The notes under the pieces were generated by a model that worked only from the letters and a program-made list of their open reading frames with translations, did not search any database and was not told the origin of the DNA. Position numbers and translations under genes: made by a program. A stretch of DNA of 64,000 nucleotides from contig NZ_CP007128.1 in the NCBI RefSeq assembly GCF_000522985.1, positions 2,712,220 to 2,776,219 on the forward strand, read 5' to 3'. This document shows positions 35,907-44,714 of the stretch, piece by piece. Source of the stretch: Gemmatirosa kalamazoonensis. GTDB taxonomy: Bacteria > Gemmatimonadota > Gemmatimonadetes > Gemmatimonadales > Gemmatimonadaceae. Position 1 is the first letter of the stretch. Each line of letters starts with the position of its first letter.

Positions 35907-38537
35907 TCAGGAGTCGCGCAGCGAGCGCACGGGGTCGAGCCGCGCGGCAGCCGCGGCGGGGAGCGTGCTGGCGAGCGCCGCGGAGAGGACGAGCACCAGC
36001 GCGACGGCGACGTACGTCGCGGCGTCCGTCGGTGCGACGCCGAACAGGATCCCGGCGAGGTAGCGCGACAGCGCGAGCGACGCCGCGGTGCCTAACGCCA
36101 CGCCCGCGCCGGCGAGCCGCACGCCACGTCCCACCACCCGGCCGAGGATCCTGCCGCGCCGCGCGCCGAGCGCGAGCCGCACGCCGATCTCGCGTGTCTG
36201 CTGGGCGACGCCGTAGGCGACGATGCCGTACACGCCGACGACGGCGAGCAGCAGCGCCGCGGCGCCGAACAGCGCGAACACCAGCGCGGTGAAGCGCGGC
36301 TGTGCGCCGGCGTCGGACACGAGGTCGGACAGCGGCTGCACGTCGGACACGGGGAGCGTGCGGTCGAGCGACCATACGGCGCGCCGCACCGCGTTCGCGA
36401 CGGCGAGCGGCTCGCCGGGCGTGCGCACGAGCAGCCACGTCGAGGGCCACGCGACCTGCTGGTACGACAGATACCTCGTCTCGCGCGGATCGCCCTCGAG
36501 GGTCTGATCGCGGATGTCGCCGACGACGCCCACGACCGTCCACGGTTTGCCGCCGACCAGAATCTGCTTGCCGAGCGGGTCCTCGCCCGGCCACACGTGG
36601 TCGGCCATGCGGCGCGAGATCACGAGGACCGTCGGCCCGCCGTCGACGTCGGTCTCGTCGACGAGTCGCCCGCGCAGGAGCGGCACCCCGAGCGCGGCGA
36701 AGTATGCCGGCGTGACGCTGCGCCAGTCGGCCTGGAGGAACGTGCCCGGCGTCTGCGGCCGCCCGACGACGGTGTACTCGATGCTCGTGCCCCCGCCGCT
36801 GAACGGAGCGACGTTGGTCGTCCCGGCCACGGTCACGCCGGGCACGGCGCTCACGCGCCGCACGAGCTCTCGGCGGAACTCGGTGATGCGGGCCGGCGTC
36901 GGGTAGCGATCGTCGGGGAGTCGGATCGATGCCGCGAGGACGTGGCCACCCTGGAAGCCGGTGTCGACGCGCGCGAGCCGCACGAAGCTCGTGCCGATCA
37001 GCCCCGCGCCGACGAGCAGCAGCGTGGTCATCGCGACCGACGCGATGATGAGCGTGGCGCGGACGCGTCCGGCCGCCGCCACGCGTGCGCCGCTGCGCAG
37101 CAGGTCGTGGAGGTTCGCACGCGACGCCTGCACCGCGGGCACGAGCCCGAACAGCAGCCCGGTGAGCATCGAGGCGACCACGCCGAACGTGAGGACACGC
37201 CAGTCGACGCGCAGCCCGTCGAGGCGCGGCACCGCGTCGGCAGCCGTCGCGCGCAGGGCGGGCACCACCGCGAACGCGAGGCCGATGCCTAACGCCGCGC
37301 CGCCGAGCGCGAGGACGATGCTCTCCGTGAGGAGCTGACGCACGACGCGCCCACGGCCCGCGCCGAGCGCGGCACGCAGCGTCGTGTCGCGCTGCCGCAC
37401 CGTGGCGCGGGCGAGCATGAGGTTGGCGACGTTCACGCACGCCATCAGCAGCAGCACGCCCACCGCGCCGAGCAGCACGAGCACGCGCGCGCGCAGGTCG
37501 GGCGCCACGAACCAGTCGGCGAAGCTCGCCAGCGTCACGCTCCAGTCGGCGTTCGACTTCGGGTACTCGCGCCCCAGCTCGAGCGCGATGCGGCGCATGT
37601 CGGCCGTCGCGCCGCCGAGCGTGACGCCGGGTGCGAGCCGCCCGACGACGCGCAACCGATGGTCGCCGCGCGACGTCGTCGGCGACGGCGCGAGCGGCAG
37701 CCACAGGTCGGTGCGCGCCGGGAAATCGAACGCTGCGGGCATGACGCCGACGATCGTGTACGGCGTGCCGTCGAGCATCAGCGGGCGCCCGACGGCGCCG
37801 CGGTCGCCGGCGAAGCGCCGCTGCCACAGTCCGTACGAGAGAATCGCGACGCGGCGCTCGCTCCCCGGCGCGCTCTCCTCGTCGGCGAAGCTCCGTCCGA
37901 GCAGCGGCGGCACGCCGAGCACGCGAAAGAGCGACGACGTGGCGGCCGCGCCGACGAGGCGCTCCGGCTCGCCGTCGCCGGAGACGCTGGGGGTCGTCAC
38001 GGTGTACGCCGCGAGCTCGGCGAAGCTCCGCGTGCGGGCGCGCCAGTCCAGGTAGTTCGGCTGCGACACGCCGAAGCGCGGGTCGACGGGCGTGGCCTCC
38101 CACACGCGCACCAGTCCCTCGGGCTGGCGGAACGGCAGGGGGCGCAGGAGCACCGCGTCGACGATCCCGAACACCGTCGTCGACGTGCCGATGCCTAACG
38201 CGATGGTGAGCGCGGCGACGGCGGTGAACGCGGGGTTCGCGCGCAGGTGCCGCAGCGCGTAGCGGGTGTCCTGCCGCAGCTCGGCCAGCCAGTCGGTGAG
38301 GCGCATGGCGCGGTCTCTCTCCCTGCCTAACGCGCGGCAGGCGGCGGTGATCTCCGCCACGTCGCCGAAGCGGCGGAGCGCCGCCTCGCGCGCGGTGGCC
38401 GGGTCCATCCCCTCGGCGATCAGCTCCGCGACGCGCATCTCGAGGTGGAACGCGACCTCGGCGTCCACCTCGCGCTCGACGGGGACGCGCCAGATGCGGG
38501 CGCGGAGCTGTCGCGTGAAGCGGCCGAGCGGCGGCAC
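35907..38537 (-). CDS. ADOP-family ABC transporter permease (MacB-like, duplicated)
   Basis: This 876-residue membrane protein starts at GTG 38537, 10 bases after the PadR stop. An ADOP-type cytoplasmic helical head (VEREVDAEVAFHLEMRVAELIAEGMDP) precedes the first membrane helix. Two MacB-like periplasmic domains and two FtsX-type permease domains follow, eight helices in all. The middle helix VLLGAVGVLLLMACVNVANLMLARA and the late VYGIVAYGVAQQTREIGVRLALGA are diagnostic. There is no ATPase domain, so an ATP-binding subunit must come from elsewhere. ADOP permeases occur mainly in Acidobacteria and Gemmatimonadota, usually with a PadR regulator, and may move lipoproteins or antimicrobials. The substrate is unknown. 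Confidence 0.9.
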   Translation of the reverse strand: MPPLGRFTRQLRARIWRVPVEREVDAEVAFHLEMRVAELIAEGMDPATAREAALRRFGDVAEITAACRALGRERDRAMRLTDWLAELRQDTRYALRHLRANPAFTAVAALTIALGIGTSTTVFGIVDAVLLRPLPFRQPEGLVRVWEATPVDPRFGVSQPNYLDWRARTRSFAELAAYTVTTPSVSGDGEPERLVGAAATSSLFRVLGVPPLLGRSFADEESAPGSERRVAILSYGLWQRRFAGDRGAVGRPLMLDGTPYTIVGVMPAAFDFPARTDLWLPLAPSPTTSRGDHRLRVVGRLAPGVTLGGATADMRRIALELGREYPKSNADWSVTLASFADWFVAPDLRARVLVLLGAVGVLLLMACVNVANLMLARATVRQRDTTLRAALGAGRGRVVRQLLTESIVLALGGAALGIGLAFAVVPALRATAADAVPRLDGLRVDWRVLTFGVVASMLTGLLFGLVPAVQASRANLHDLLRSGARVAAAGRVRATLIIASVAMTTLLLVGAGLIGTSFVRLARVDTGFQGGHVLAASIRLPDDRYPTPARITEFRRELVRRVSAVPGVTVAGTTNVAPFSGGGTSIEYTVVGRPQTPGTFLQADWRSVTPAYFAALGVPLLRGRLVDETDVDGGPTVLVISRRMADHVWPGEDPLGKQILVGGKPWTVVGVVGDIRDQTLEGDPRETRYLSYQQVAWPSTWLLVRTPGEPLAVANAVRRAVWSLDRTLPVSDVQPLSDLVSDAGAQPRFTALVFALFGAAALLLAVVGVYGIVAYGVAQQTREIGVRLALGARRGRILGRVVGRGVRLAGAGVALGTAASLALSRYLAGILFGVAPTDAATYVAVALVLVLSAALASTLPAAAAARLDPVRSLRDS

Positions 38538-38547
38538 GGCGCGTCCC

Positions 38548-38877
38548 TCAGTCGGCGTGGAGGATCTTGCCGACGGCCGCCGTGAACTCGTTCCACTGCG
38601 CGAGCTCCACGCGCAGCCGTGCACGCCCCGCCACGGTGAGCTTGTAGAGCTTCACCTCCCGGTTGTTCTCCGAGAGCCCCCACTCGGCGGCGATCCACCC
38701 CTTCTTCTCCATGCGGTAGAGGGCGGGGTAGAGCGCCCCCTCGCCGATGCGGAGCGCGTCGTCGGTGGTGGCCTGGATCCACCGCGCGATCGCGTAGCCG
38801 TGCCGCGGGCCCCACGAGAGCGTCTTGAGCACGAGCGTGTCGAGCGTGCCGTGCAGGAGCTCCGACGCGTCCGCCAT
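38548..38877 (-). CDS. PadR-family transcriptional regulator
   Basis: This 109-residue winged-helix repressor has the sequence LLHGTLDTLVLKTLSWGPRHGYAIARWIQ, then IGEGALYPALYRMEKKGWIAAEWGLSENNREVKLYKLT: the PadR DNA-binding domain with its GALYPAL recognition helix. The short C-terminal helix is the dimerisation arm. It is the first gene of an operon with the ADOP permease. A symmetric 34-base site lies just upstream and probably serves for autorepression. PadR proteins respond to small ligands; none can be named here. Confidence 0.93.
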   Translation of the reverse strand: MADASELLHGTLDTLVLKTLSWGPRHGYAIARWIQATTDDALRIGEGALYPALYRMEKKGWIAAEWGLSENNREVKLYKLTVAGRARLRVELAQWNEFTAAVGKILHAD

Positions 38878-38882
38878 GGGCG

Positions 38883-38944
38883 TACCTCGAGGATTGAGGC
38901 CTCAGTAGTCGAGGCATTATGCGGGCACGCGGGCAGGAGGGCAA
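38883..38944 (-). promoter_or_regulatory. PadR promoter and 34-bp operator candidate
   Basis: TACCTCGA (38883-38890) mirrors TCGAGGCA (38909-38916) around the central palindrome TGAGGCCTCA (38895-38904), all sharing one centre. On the minus strand, TTGCCC (38939-38944), 17 bases and CATAAT (38916-38921) give a strong promoter whose -10 touches the dyad. Binding by the PadR protein would block its own operon. Confidence 0.6.
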
Positions 38945-38999
38945 GAGGGCAGGAGCGTCCGAACCTCTCCTGCCCTCCTGCCCTCGTGCGCTCGTGCCC
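38923..38999. terminator. Word-repeat hairpin of GGGCAGGAG units (copy 1)
   Basis: Arm 38923-38955 (gggcaggag and gggcaagag words) pairs imperfectly with 38967-38999 around cgtccgaacct. It ends the thyX transcript and also holds the -35 element of the PadR promoter. It is a close relative of the hairpin at 57940. Confidence 0.6.
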
Positions 39000-39006
39000 T
39001 CTCGGT

Positions 39007-39756
39007 CTAGACCTTCCGGTACGTCACCCGCGCCGCCTCACGCCGATCGGCGGCCGTGTAGATCTCGAAGTCGGAGAAGAACGCCGGCGACTCCGTCTGC
39101 AGCAGACGGACGATCGCGACGGCGAGCCGACGGATCTCGAGCTCCGCGCCCTCGCTCGAGCGCATCTCGAGGATCGCGCGCCACGCGCGCACGTTCGCCG
39201 TGAAGACGATCTTCGTCTCCGTGCTGTTGGGCAGCACGCCGCGCGCGGCCTCGCGCGCCATCTTGCGGCGGTGGACCTTGTCGTCCACCCACTTGTAGCG
39301 GTCCATGAGCCGCTCGACGAGCGCGACGTACGAGGCCTGCGCGGCTTCCATCTGCGCGCGCCACGCCCCCTCGAGCTCCGCGTCGCCGACGATCGCCGGC
39401 GGCACCACGAAGTCGGCCACGCTCTCGTCCACGTAGCGCTGCGAGAGCTGGCTCATCGCCGTGCCGGCGCGGTGTCGCACGAGCTCGTGGGTGAGCGACC
39501 GGCTCACCCCCTCCAGCAGCAGCGAGTAGGTCGCGTGCTCGAGCACCGAGCCGTGCCCCTGCTTCTTGATGTTCTCCAGGTAGTCGGCGGTGGTGCGGCT
39601 CGCCGGGTTGCGCTGCGACATGTAGCACAACCGACCGGCGAACTCGGCGAGCCGCTCGCCGTGGGTGCTGTCGCCGAGCCACTGCACGGGAAGGTGCGAC
39701 GGCTCGACGAACTGCGGTCGCGCGATGAGAGTGACCTTCGGCTCGGTGTAGAACAT
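39007..39756 (-). CDS. thyX: FAD-dependent thymidylate synthase
   Basis: This 249-residue enzyme makes dTMP from dUMP using methylene-tetrahydrofolate and NADPH with FAD. The ThyX signature reads RHRAGTAMSQLSQRYVDES, with RHR at 94-96 and the Ser at 105, corresponding to RHRX8S. EHATYSLLLEGVSRSLTHELVRH ahead of it is typical. The C-terminal block ETKIVFTANVRAWRAILEMR also matches. The start at 39756 has no clear Shine-Dalgarno. A TATCTT box (39794-39799) right after the upstream stop would give it its own short leader. A hairpin follows the gene. Confidence 0.95.
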   Translation of the reverse strand: MFYTEPKVTLIARPQFVEPSHLPVQWLGDSTHGERLAEFAGRLCYMSQRNPASRTTADYLENIKKQGHGSVLEHATYSLLLEGVSRSLTHELVRHRAGTAMSQLSQRYVDESVADFVVPPAIVGDAELEGAWRAQMEAAQASYVALVERLMDRYKWVDDKVHRRKMAREAARGVLPNSTETKIVFTANVRAWRAILEMRSSEGAELEIRRLAVAIVRLLQTESPAFFSDFEIYTAADRREAARVTYRKV

Positions 39757-39799
39757 CGATGCGATGAGAGGGACGCGATGGCGTGGCGCGCGAAAGATA

Positions 39800-41449
39800 T
39801 CAGCCCGCCATCCCGCCGCGGAGCAGCTCGAGCCGGAAGCGCGCGTACTCGCGGCGGTCGGCCACCCGGTCGAGCGCCGCGCGCGCGTCCGCGGGGAGCG
39901 GGGGCAGCGAGCGGTCGTACTTCACGTCGTCGATCGGCGCCTGCCCAGGAAGCGCGACCTTCACGCCCGGGTTCAGGATCCCCTGCGGATCGAACGCGCG
40001 CTTCACCGCGGCGAACAGTGCGAGCGCATCGGCGTCCCACACGCGGTCGAGCAGCGGCGTGCGCAGCCGGCCGTCGCCATGCTCCCCGGACAGCGTGCCG
40101 CCGAGTCGCGCGACGAGCGCGGTGACCTCGTCGAGCAGCGCCGCGACGCGCGCGCGCCAGTCGGGGTCGCGCAGGTCGACGAGCGGGTTCACGTGCACGT
40201 TCGCGTCGCCCGCGTGGCCGAAGATCACGCCGCGGATGCCCTGCCGCGCGAGCGCCGCACGCACGCCGCGCACGTAGTCGGGGAGCCGATCCGGTGGGAC
40301 GGTGCCGTCCTCGATGAACTGCATGGACTTGAGCGACGGGTCGAGCCGCGAGAGGATGGGGCTTGCCGCGTGGCGCAGCGCCCACAGCGCGCGCTCGCCG
40401 GCCGCGTCGAGCGCCACCTGCACGTCGAGGGCGCCCGCCGCGCCTAACGCGTCGGCGAGCGCCCGCGCGGCGTCGCGCGCGCCGTCCACGCTCGCTCCCT
40501 CCAGCTCCACGAGAATCACCGACTCGGCGGCGTCGGGCACCGTGGGGAGCGCGTGCGCGTCGGCGTCGGTCGCGCCCGACGCGGCGACGTCGAGGAACGT
40601 GCGGTCGAGCAGCTCGCACGCGCTCGCCCCTGCGCCGCGCGCGAGCGCCGCGCCGGCCACCGCGCCCTCGAGCGTCGCGTACGCGGCGAGCACGCCGCTC
40701 GTCGCCGCCGGCGCCGGCGCGAGCGCGAGCTCCAGGCCCACGAACAGCGCCAGCGTTCCCTCGCTCCCGACGAGCAGGTCCACGAGGTCGCCGCTCGCGG
40801 CGTAGTCGGCGAGCGCGTACCCGCTCGACTCCTTGCGCACGGCGTGGCGCGGCACGTCGTTAGGCACGAGCGACGGCGCGACCTCGGCGAGAAATCGTCG
40901 CACCGGGGCCACGTCGGGCGGCGGCGCGCCGCGCCGCACCACGGCGCGCGAGCCGTCGGCGAACACGCAGTCCAGCGCGGCAACCCACCGCCGCGTCGCG
41001 CCGAAGCGCATCGTGCGCGCGCCGGCCGCGTTGGTCCCTGCCATCCCGCCTAACGTGCAGAACGGGCTGCTGGACGGATCGGGCGGGAACGTGAGGCCCA
41101 CCGCACGCGCCGCCGCCTCGACGGCACCGCGCACCGCGCCGGGCCCCACCGACACGCGCCGCGCCGCGACGTCCACCGCCCCGATCGCCGCGAGCCGCGA
41201 CAGGTCGACGACGACGCCCGCGCCCACGGCGCCCCCCGCCATGCCGCTCCCGGAGCCGCGCGGCACGAGCGGGGTGCCGGTCGTCGACGCCCACTGCACG
41301 AGCCGCTCGACGTCGGCCGCATCGCCCGGCACCGCGACCGCGGCCGGCACGCAGCGCGCGATGCCCGCGCCCTCGGCGTACACCGCGCGCGCCGGGAGGT
41401 CGTCGCGGAACGTGCCGCGGAAGTCGGCGGGAGGCGTCACGGTCGACAC
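39800..41449 (-). CDS. FAD-linked oxidase (GlcD / D-lactate dehydrogenase family)
   Basis: This 549-residue flavoenzyme starts at GTG 41449; a TAGATT box lies 6 bases upstream and no Shine-Dalgarno is present. The PCMH-type FAD-binding domain shows AVAVPGDAADVERLVQWA, PLVPRGSGSGMAGGAVG and DPSSSPFCTLGGMAGTNAAG. The C-terminal oxidase domain has IRGVIFGHAGDANVHVNPLVD and LGGTLSGEHGDGR, containing the metal/substrate His residues. The family oxidises D-2-hydroxyacids such as glycolate or D-lactate. No GlcE or GlcF subunit is adjacent, so a single-subunit D-lactate dehydrogenase is more likely than glycolate oxidase. Confidence 0.88.
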   Translation of the reverse strand: MSTVTPPADFRGTFRDDLPARAVYAEGAGIARCVPAAVAVPGDAADVERLVQWASTTGTPLVPRGSGSGMAGGAVGAGVVVDLSRLAAIGAVDVAARRVSVGPGAVRGAVEAAARAVGLTFPPDPSSSPFCTLGGMAGTNAAGARTMRFGATRRWVAALDCVFADGSRAVVRRGAPPPDVAPVRRFLAEVAPSLVPNDVPRHAVRKESSGYALADYAASGDLVDLLVGSEGTLALFVGLELALAPAPAATSGVLAAYATLEGAVAGAALARGAGASACELLDRTFLDVAASGATDADAHALPTVPDAAESVILVELEGASVDGARDAARALADALGAAGALDVQVALDAAGERALWALRHAASPILSRLDPSLKSMQFIEDGTVPPDRLPDYVRGVRAALARQGIRGVIFGHAGDANVHVNPLVDLRDPDWRARVAALLDEVTALVARLGGTLSGEHGDGRLRTPLLDRVWDADALALFAAVKRAFDPQGILNPGVKVALPGQAPIDDVKYDRSLPPLPADARAALDRVADRREYARFRLELLRGGMAG

Positions 41450-41510
41450 GCGCGAAATCTAGCGGAGGTCCTCGTGCGAGGTCCTCGCGCGCCCGTGGGG
41501 CGAGTATCTT
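41450..41510. promoter_or_regulatory. Divergent promoter region with TAGATT and TATCTT boxes
   Basis: On the minus strand TAGATT (41456-41461) lies 6 bases from the oxidase GTG. On the plus strand TATCTT (41505-41510), followed by tcgcg, probably starts a ~65-base leader of the squalene synthase gene. Confidence 0.4.
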
Positions 41511-41582
41511 TCGCGTCGGCCCGGCGCCCACTCGGGGACGCCGGGCCGCTGCGTTCCCGCCGCTCCCGCCGCTCCCACCGAC

Positions 41583-42668
41583 ATGCCGCTGCGCTCCTCG
41601 GGCTCCTCCGCGATCGCCGACGCGATCGTCCGGCGCGACGCCCGACGCTTCAGCGAGGCGATCCTCCCCCGGGTGTCGCGCACGTTCGCGCTCGGCATCC
41701 GCGTGCTGCCCGGCGCGCTCGGTCACGCCGTGCTCTCGGCCTACCTCGTCTGTCGCGTCGCCGACACCGTGGAGGACGCACCGGCGATGACGCCCGAGGA
41801 GAAGACGCCGCTGTTCGACGCGCTGCTGCGCTGCTTCGACGGGCCCGATGCGGCGGAATCGTTCCCGGCGCTCGCCGCCCGCGTCACCGGCGAGCCCGCG
41901 CACGTGGAGCTCGTCCGCCACGCCGACCTCGTGTTCGCGCACTTCCACGCGCTCCCGCCGCGCACGCGCGACGTCGTGAGGCGCTGGGTGACGGAGATGG
42001 TGCTCGGCATGCGGAAGTTCGTCGCGCGTTATCCCGACGGCATCCGCATCCGCACGATCGAGGAGTTCCGCGAGTACTGCTATTACGTCGCCGGCACGGT
42101 CGGGTATCTGCTCACCGATCTGTGGCACGAGCACGCGCCGTCGGTGGGGGCCGAGCGCTACGCGCGGCTGCGCGAGCGATGCCGGGCGTTCGCCGAGGCG
42201 CTGCAGACGGTGAACATCCTCAAGGACGTGGCGCACGACGCGCGCGTGGAGAACGCGATCTACGTCCCGGAGGAGCTGCTCCACGCGCACGGCAGCGCGC
42301 ACGCCACGCTACTCGATCCGGCGCGCGAGCCGGCGAACCGCGCGGCGCTCGATCGCCTCGTCGCGCTCGCCGCGTCGGACCTCGACGAGGCGCGCGACTA
42401 TCTGCTCCTGCTGCCGCGCCGCGCGTCGGCGATCCGGCTGTTCTGCCTGCTGCCGGTGCTGTTCGCGCAGGCCACGCTGCGCGAGCTCGCGCGCTCGTCG
42501 GCGATGCTGCGTCCCGGTGGCGGGGTGAAGATCTCGCGACGCGAGGTGCGCGCGCTGCTCGTCGCGTCGGTGCTGCTCGTGCGCAGCAACGCGGCCGTCC
42601 GCTGGCTGTTCGAGCGCGTTAGGCACGCCCCGTTCCCGCTGCGCGCCGCGGGACCGCGCAGCGCGTGA
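41583..42668 (+). CDS. Squalene/phytoene synthase family protein
   Basis: This 361-residue prenyltransferase condenses two prenyl diphosphates head to head. The first Asp-rich motif is VCRVADTVED (Asp61-Asp65), and the second is NILKDVAHD (about 211-219). YYVAGTVGYLLTDLW between them is the conserved Tyr/Gly block. The VADTVED form is closer to squalene synthase (farnesyl-diphosphate farnesyltransferase) than to phytoene synthase, so squalene for hopanoids or sterols is the likelier product. No hopanoid or carotenoid genes are adjacent, so this is an inference. A hydrophobic C-terminal segment may anchor it. The start at 41583 is the first ATG. Confidence 0.88.
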   Translation: MPLRSSGSSAIADAIVRRDARRFSEAILPRVSRTFALGIRVLPGALGHAVLSAYLVCRVADTVEDAPAMTPEEKTPLFDALLRCFDGPDAAESFPALAARVTGEPAHVELVRHADLVFAHFHALPPRTRDVVRRWVTEMVLGMRKFVARYPDGIRIRTIEEFREYCYYVAGTVGYLLTDLWHEHAPSVGAERYARLRERCRAFAEALQTVNILKDVAHDARVENAIYVPEELLHAHGSAHATLLDPAREPANRAALDRLVALAASDLDEARDYLLLLPRRASAIRLFCLLPVLFAQATLRELARSSAMLRPGGGVKISRREVRALLVASVLLVRSNAAVRWLFERVRHAPFPLRAAGPRSA

Positions 42669-42674
42669 GACGCG

Positions 42675-42701
42675 ACGGGGCGCCGGTGATCGGCGCCCCG
42701 T
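42675..42701. terminator. Convergent hairpin after the squalene synthase gene
   Basis: ACGGGGCGCCG (42675-42685) pairs perfectly with CGGCGCCCCGT (42691-42701) across gtgat. It lies between two converging genes and is a compact bidirectional terminator. Confidence 0.7.
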
Positions 42702-42707
42702 GTACGG

Positions 42708-43262
42708 TCAGATCTTCACCACGGCGGCGGCCCAGCCCGCGGGGTCCTTGTCCTCCTCGTGTAGCGTGTCGAGGTCCACCGCGATCCCCATCGCGTCGCG
42801 CTTGATCGAGTAGCGGTCCATGCCGCGCGTGGCGCGCCCCTCGATGAACGATCCGTCGGGCCGGTACTTCGACTTGTGCTTCGGGCACTGGAAGCGCTGG
42901 TCCGCCTCGAGCCACCGCAGCGCGGTGTTCTGGTGCGGGCACGAGAGCGCGAACGCGTACACCGCGTTCTGCCACCGGACGAGAATCACCTCGTTGTCGC
43001 GGTCGATCGACGCGCCGTCCTTCGCGGGAATGCCGTACATCCGCGCCGGCCCGCGCCGCGCGCGCGCGCGCGTGAACGCGAGCGGCGCGAGCGCGTCGGC
43101 GCGGCGCGCGCCGAGTCCGAGCAGCGCAGCGGCCACCGCGGCGGCCGACGTGCGGAGAAAGGCGCGGCGGTCGGGGTCGAGCGCGCAGCCGCCGCAGTCG
43201 GCGTGCTCGGTCGCGGCGTCGGTCGCGTGACCAGGAGCGTGATCGGGAGCGTGATCGGACAT
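42708..43262 (-). CDS. Rieske [2Fe-2S] protein with Tat signal
   Basis: This is a 184-residue electron carrier. After a His/Ala-rich leader (DHAPDHAPGHATD), DRRAFLRTSAAAVAAALLGLG is a twin-arginine signal or anchor, so the protein is exported folded. The Rieske motifs are SCPHQNTALRW and FQCPKHKSKY, giving Cys-x-His and Cys-x2-His ligands for the 2Fe-2S cluster. The leader also contains CGGC. It is last of three co-directional genes after two membrane proteins; no cytochrome b or c1 gene is nearby. The likely role is a membrane-attached redox subunit of a small quinol-type complex. The exact complex is unknown. Confidence 0.88.
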   Translation of the reverse strand: MSDHAPDHAPGHATDAATEHADCGGCALDPDRRAFLRTSAAAVAAALLGLGARRADALAPLAFTRARARRGPARMYGIPAKDGASIDRDNEVILVRWQNAVYAFALSCPHQNTALRWLEADQRFQCPKHKSKYRPDGSFIEGRATRGMDRYSIKRDAMGIAVDLDTLHEEDKDPAGWAAAVVKI

Positions 43263-43321
43263 CTGAGGCGACAGGGGATCGGCGTGACGCTCGTCGTACC
43301 CGGCGGACGGCGAGGGGTTCG

Positions 43322-43849
43322 TCAGACGTTGGTGAGGGCGACGCCGGCGAGCATCGTCACGAGCCAGAGCGCGCCGCTCGCGAGCGCCGTCGTGCGCAGA
43401 CGGCCCCAGCGCGCGAGGTCGCCGCCATCGCCATCCGACGCGCGGCGCAGCGCGGCCTCGGTGCGCGTCATGACGAGACCGTTCGCGAGCAGCAGCGCGA
43501 CGAGCGCCATCTTCACCCAGAACACGATCGAGACGGCGAACGTCTCGACGTCGGTGAGGAACAGCGCGACGCCGCTCATGAACAGGATGACGAGCGAGAC
43601 GATCACGACGCGGTGCGTGAGGCCGAGCTCCGCGAGCTGTCGCGCGCGCGTCGCCGCGTCGCCGCGCAGCGCACGTAGCGTCGCCCGATCGGCGGCGAGC
43701 GCGATGCCGCCGCCGATGACCAACGCCGCGACGTGCACGAACACCACCGCGGTCTCGAGCACCTTGGAGTCGGCGTACACGCTCTTCCACGGCTCCGCGA
43801 CGCGGGTCAACGTCTCGACGACGGAAGCCAGCGCGGGCAACGCGAGCAT
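43322..43849 (-). CDS. Four-helix membrane protein in the Rieske operon
   Basis: This is a 175-residue protein with four hydrophobic helices. The first, TAVVFVHVAALVIGGGIALA, and the second, LGLTHRVVIVSLVILFMSGVALFL, each carry a His that could be a heme ligand. KMALVALLLANGLVMTRTEAALR gives the third, and the last is ALASGALWLVTMLAGVAL. The pattern recalls small cytochrome-b-like or DUF2214-type proteins, but I cannot name a family. It starts 3 bases after the stop of the upstream gene. With the Rieske protein it may form a membrane electron-transfer unit. Confidence 0.6.
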   Translation of the reverse strand: MLALPALASVVETLTRVAEPWKSVYADSKVLETAVVFVHVAALVIGGGIALAADRATLRALRGDAATRARQLAELGLTHRVVIVSLVILFMSGVALFLTDVETFAVSIVFWVKMALVALLLANGLVMTRTEAALRRASDGDGGDLARWGRLRTTALASGALWLVTMLAGVALTNV

Positions 43850-43852
43850 GGG

Positions 43853-44587
43853 TCAGCGGTTCCGGATCTGGTTGATCCACATCATCACAGCACCCACCGT
43901 CGCCGGCGCCATCGATGCGAGCGCCACGTTGCGGTGCAGTCGCGCGTCGTCCACGCTGCCGCTGCGCGCGTTGCTCGCGACGAGCCCCGTCGCGGCGAAG
44001 CCGGCGTCGGAGGCGAGCATGAGGACCGCGTGCGCGACGCGCAGCTTGCGCCCCGCCTCCTGGTGGCGCGTCTCGTAGAGGTTCCAGACGCCGGTCACGG
44101 TGTTGATGGCGAACAGCGCCGCGACGCCGCCCGCCACCACCTGGTGCGCGGTGCGAGTGCTCGAGCCGACCGGGTTGTCGATCCCGCGCGCGAGGTCCTC
44201 GCGCGCGTTGAGCATCTTCTGGCCGAGGAGATATTCGGCCACGAACAGCGGCGGCATCGTGTAGCTCGCGACGCGGTGGATCGCGAGGCGCGTCGCGTAT
44301 GCGTCGCTCACCTCCACGGCGCGGCGGCGCGGGCGCGGCTGGGCCGAGTCGTCGGCGGCGCGAAGCGGCGTCGCGGCGGCCGGCTGAGCGACCGGTCCGG
44401 CGGCCGTGGGCGCCGACGCGGGCGCCGTGTCGGGCGACACGCGCGGGAGGTCGGACGCGCTCGTCGGCGCCTGCGCGCTCGCCGCGACGGCGGCGGCCGT
44501 GAGGAGGCCTAGCAATGTCACCAGCGGCTCCGTGGGAGAAGTGAGTTCGGCGGCCGGCATGGAACGCTCCGTCCGGCAACCATGCAC
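43853..44587 (-). CDS. Exported/membrane protein of unknown function, first gene of the Rieske operon
   Basis: This product is 244 residues long; an in-frame ATG at 44560 gives a tidier signal peptide ending in ASAQAP and may be the true start. A Ser/Pro/Ala-rich linker follows, then four hydrophobic segments beginning at RVASYTMPPLFVAEYLLGQ. HQVVAGGVAALFAINTVTGVWNLYETRH and KLRVAHAVLMLASDAGFAATGLV contain conserved-looking His residues. The alternation of His and helices resembles a cytochrome b561-like fold, which is only a guess. The operon order (this gene, the 4-helix protein, Rieske) suggests a three-part redox complex. Confidence 0.55.
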   Translation of the reverse strand: MHGCRTERSMPAAELTSPTEPLVTLLGLLTAAAVAASAQAPTSASDLPRVSPDTAPASAPTAAGPVAQPAAATPLRAADDSAQPRPRRRAVEVSDAYATRLAIHRVASYTMPPLFVAEYLLGQKMLNAREDLARGIDNPVGSSTRTAHQVVAGGVAALFAINTVTGVWNLYETRHQEAGRKLRVAHAVLMLASDAGFAATGLVASNARSGSVDDARLHRNVALASMAPATVGAVMMWINQIRNR

Positions 44588-44714
44588 GTACGTCTCTCCC
44601 TGGAAACACGCTGGGTGCGCGCATCCCTGAAGCCGGAGAGAGATCCGACGCCCTTCGTCCGGCGGAGTCGGCGCGACGGCGGACCTTTATTTCGGCCCCT
44701 CGTCCGCCGCGGGG

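Noticed and set aside
36090-38330. Cluster of GCCTAAC heptamers in the ADOP permease as a local feature
   Set aside because: Four copies in 2.2 kb are within the scatter of the window-wide pattern, so I treat them as part of it.
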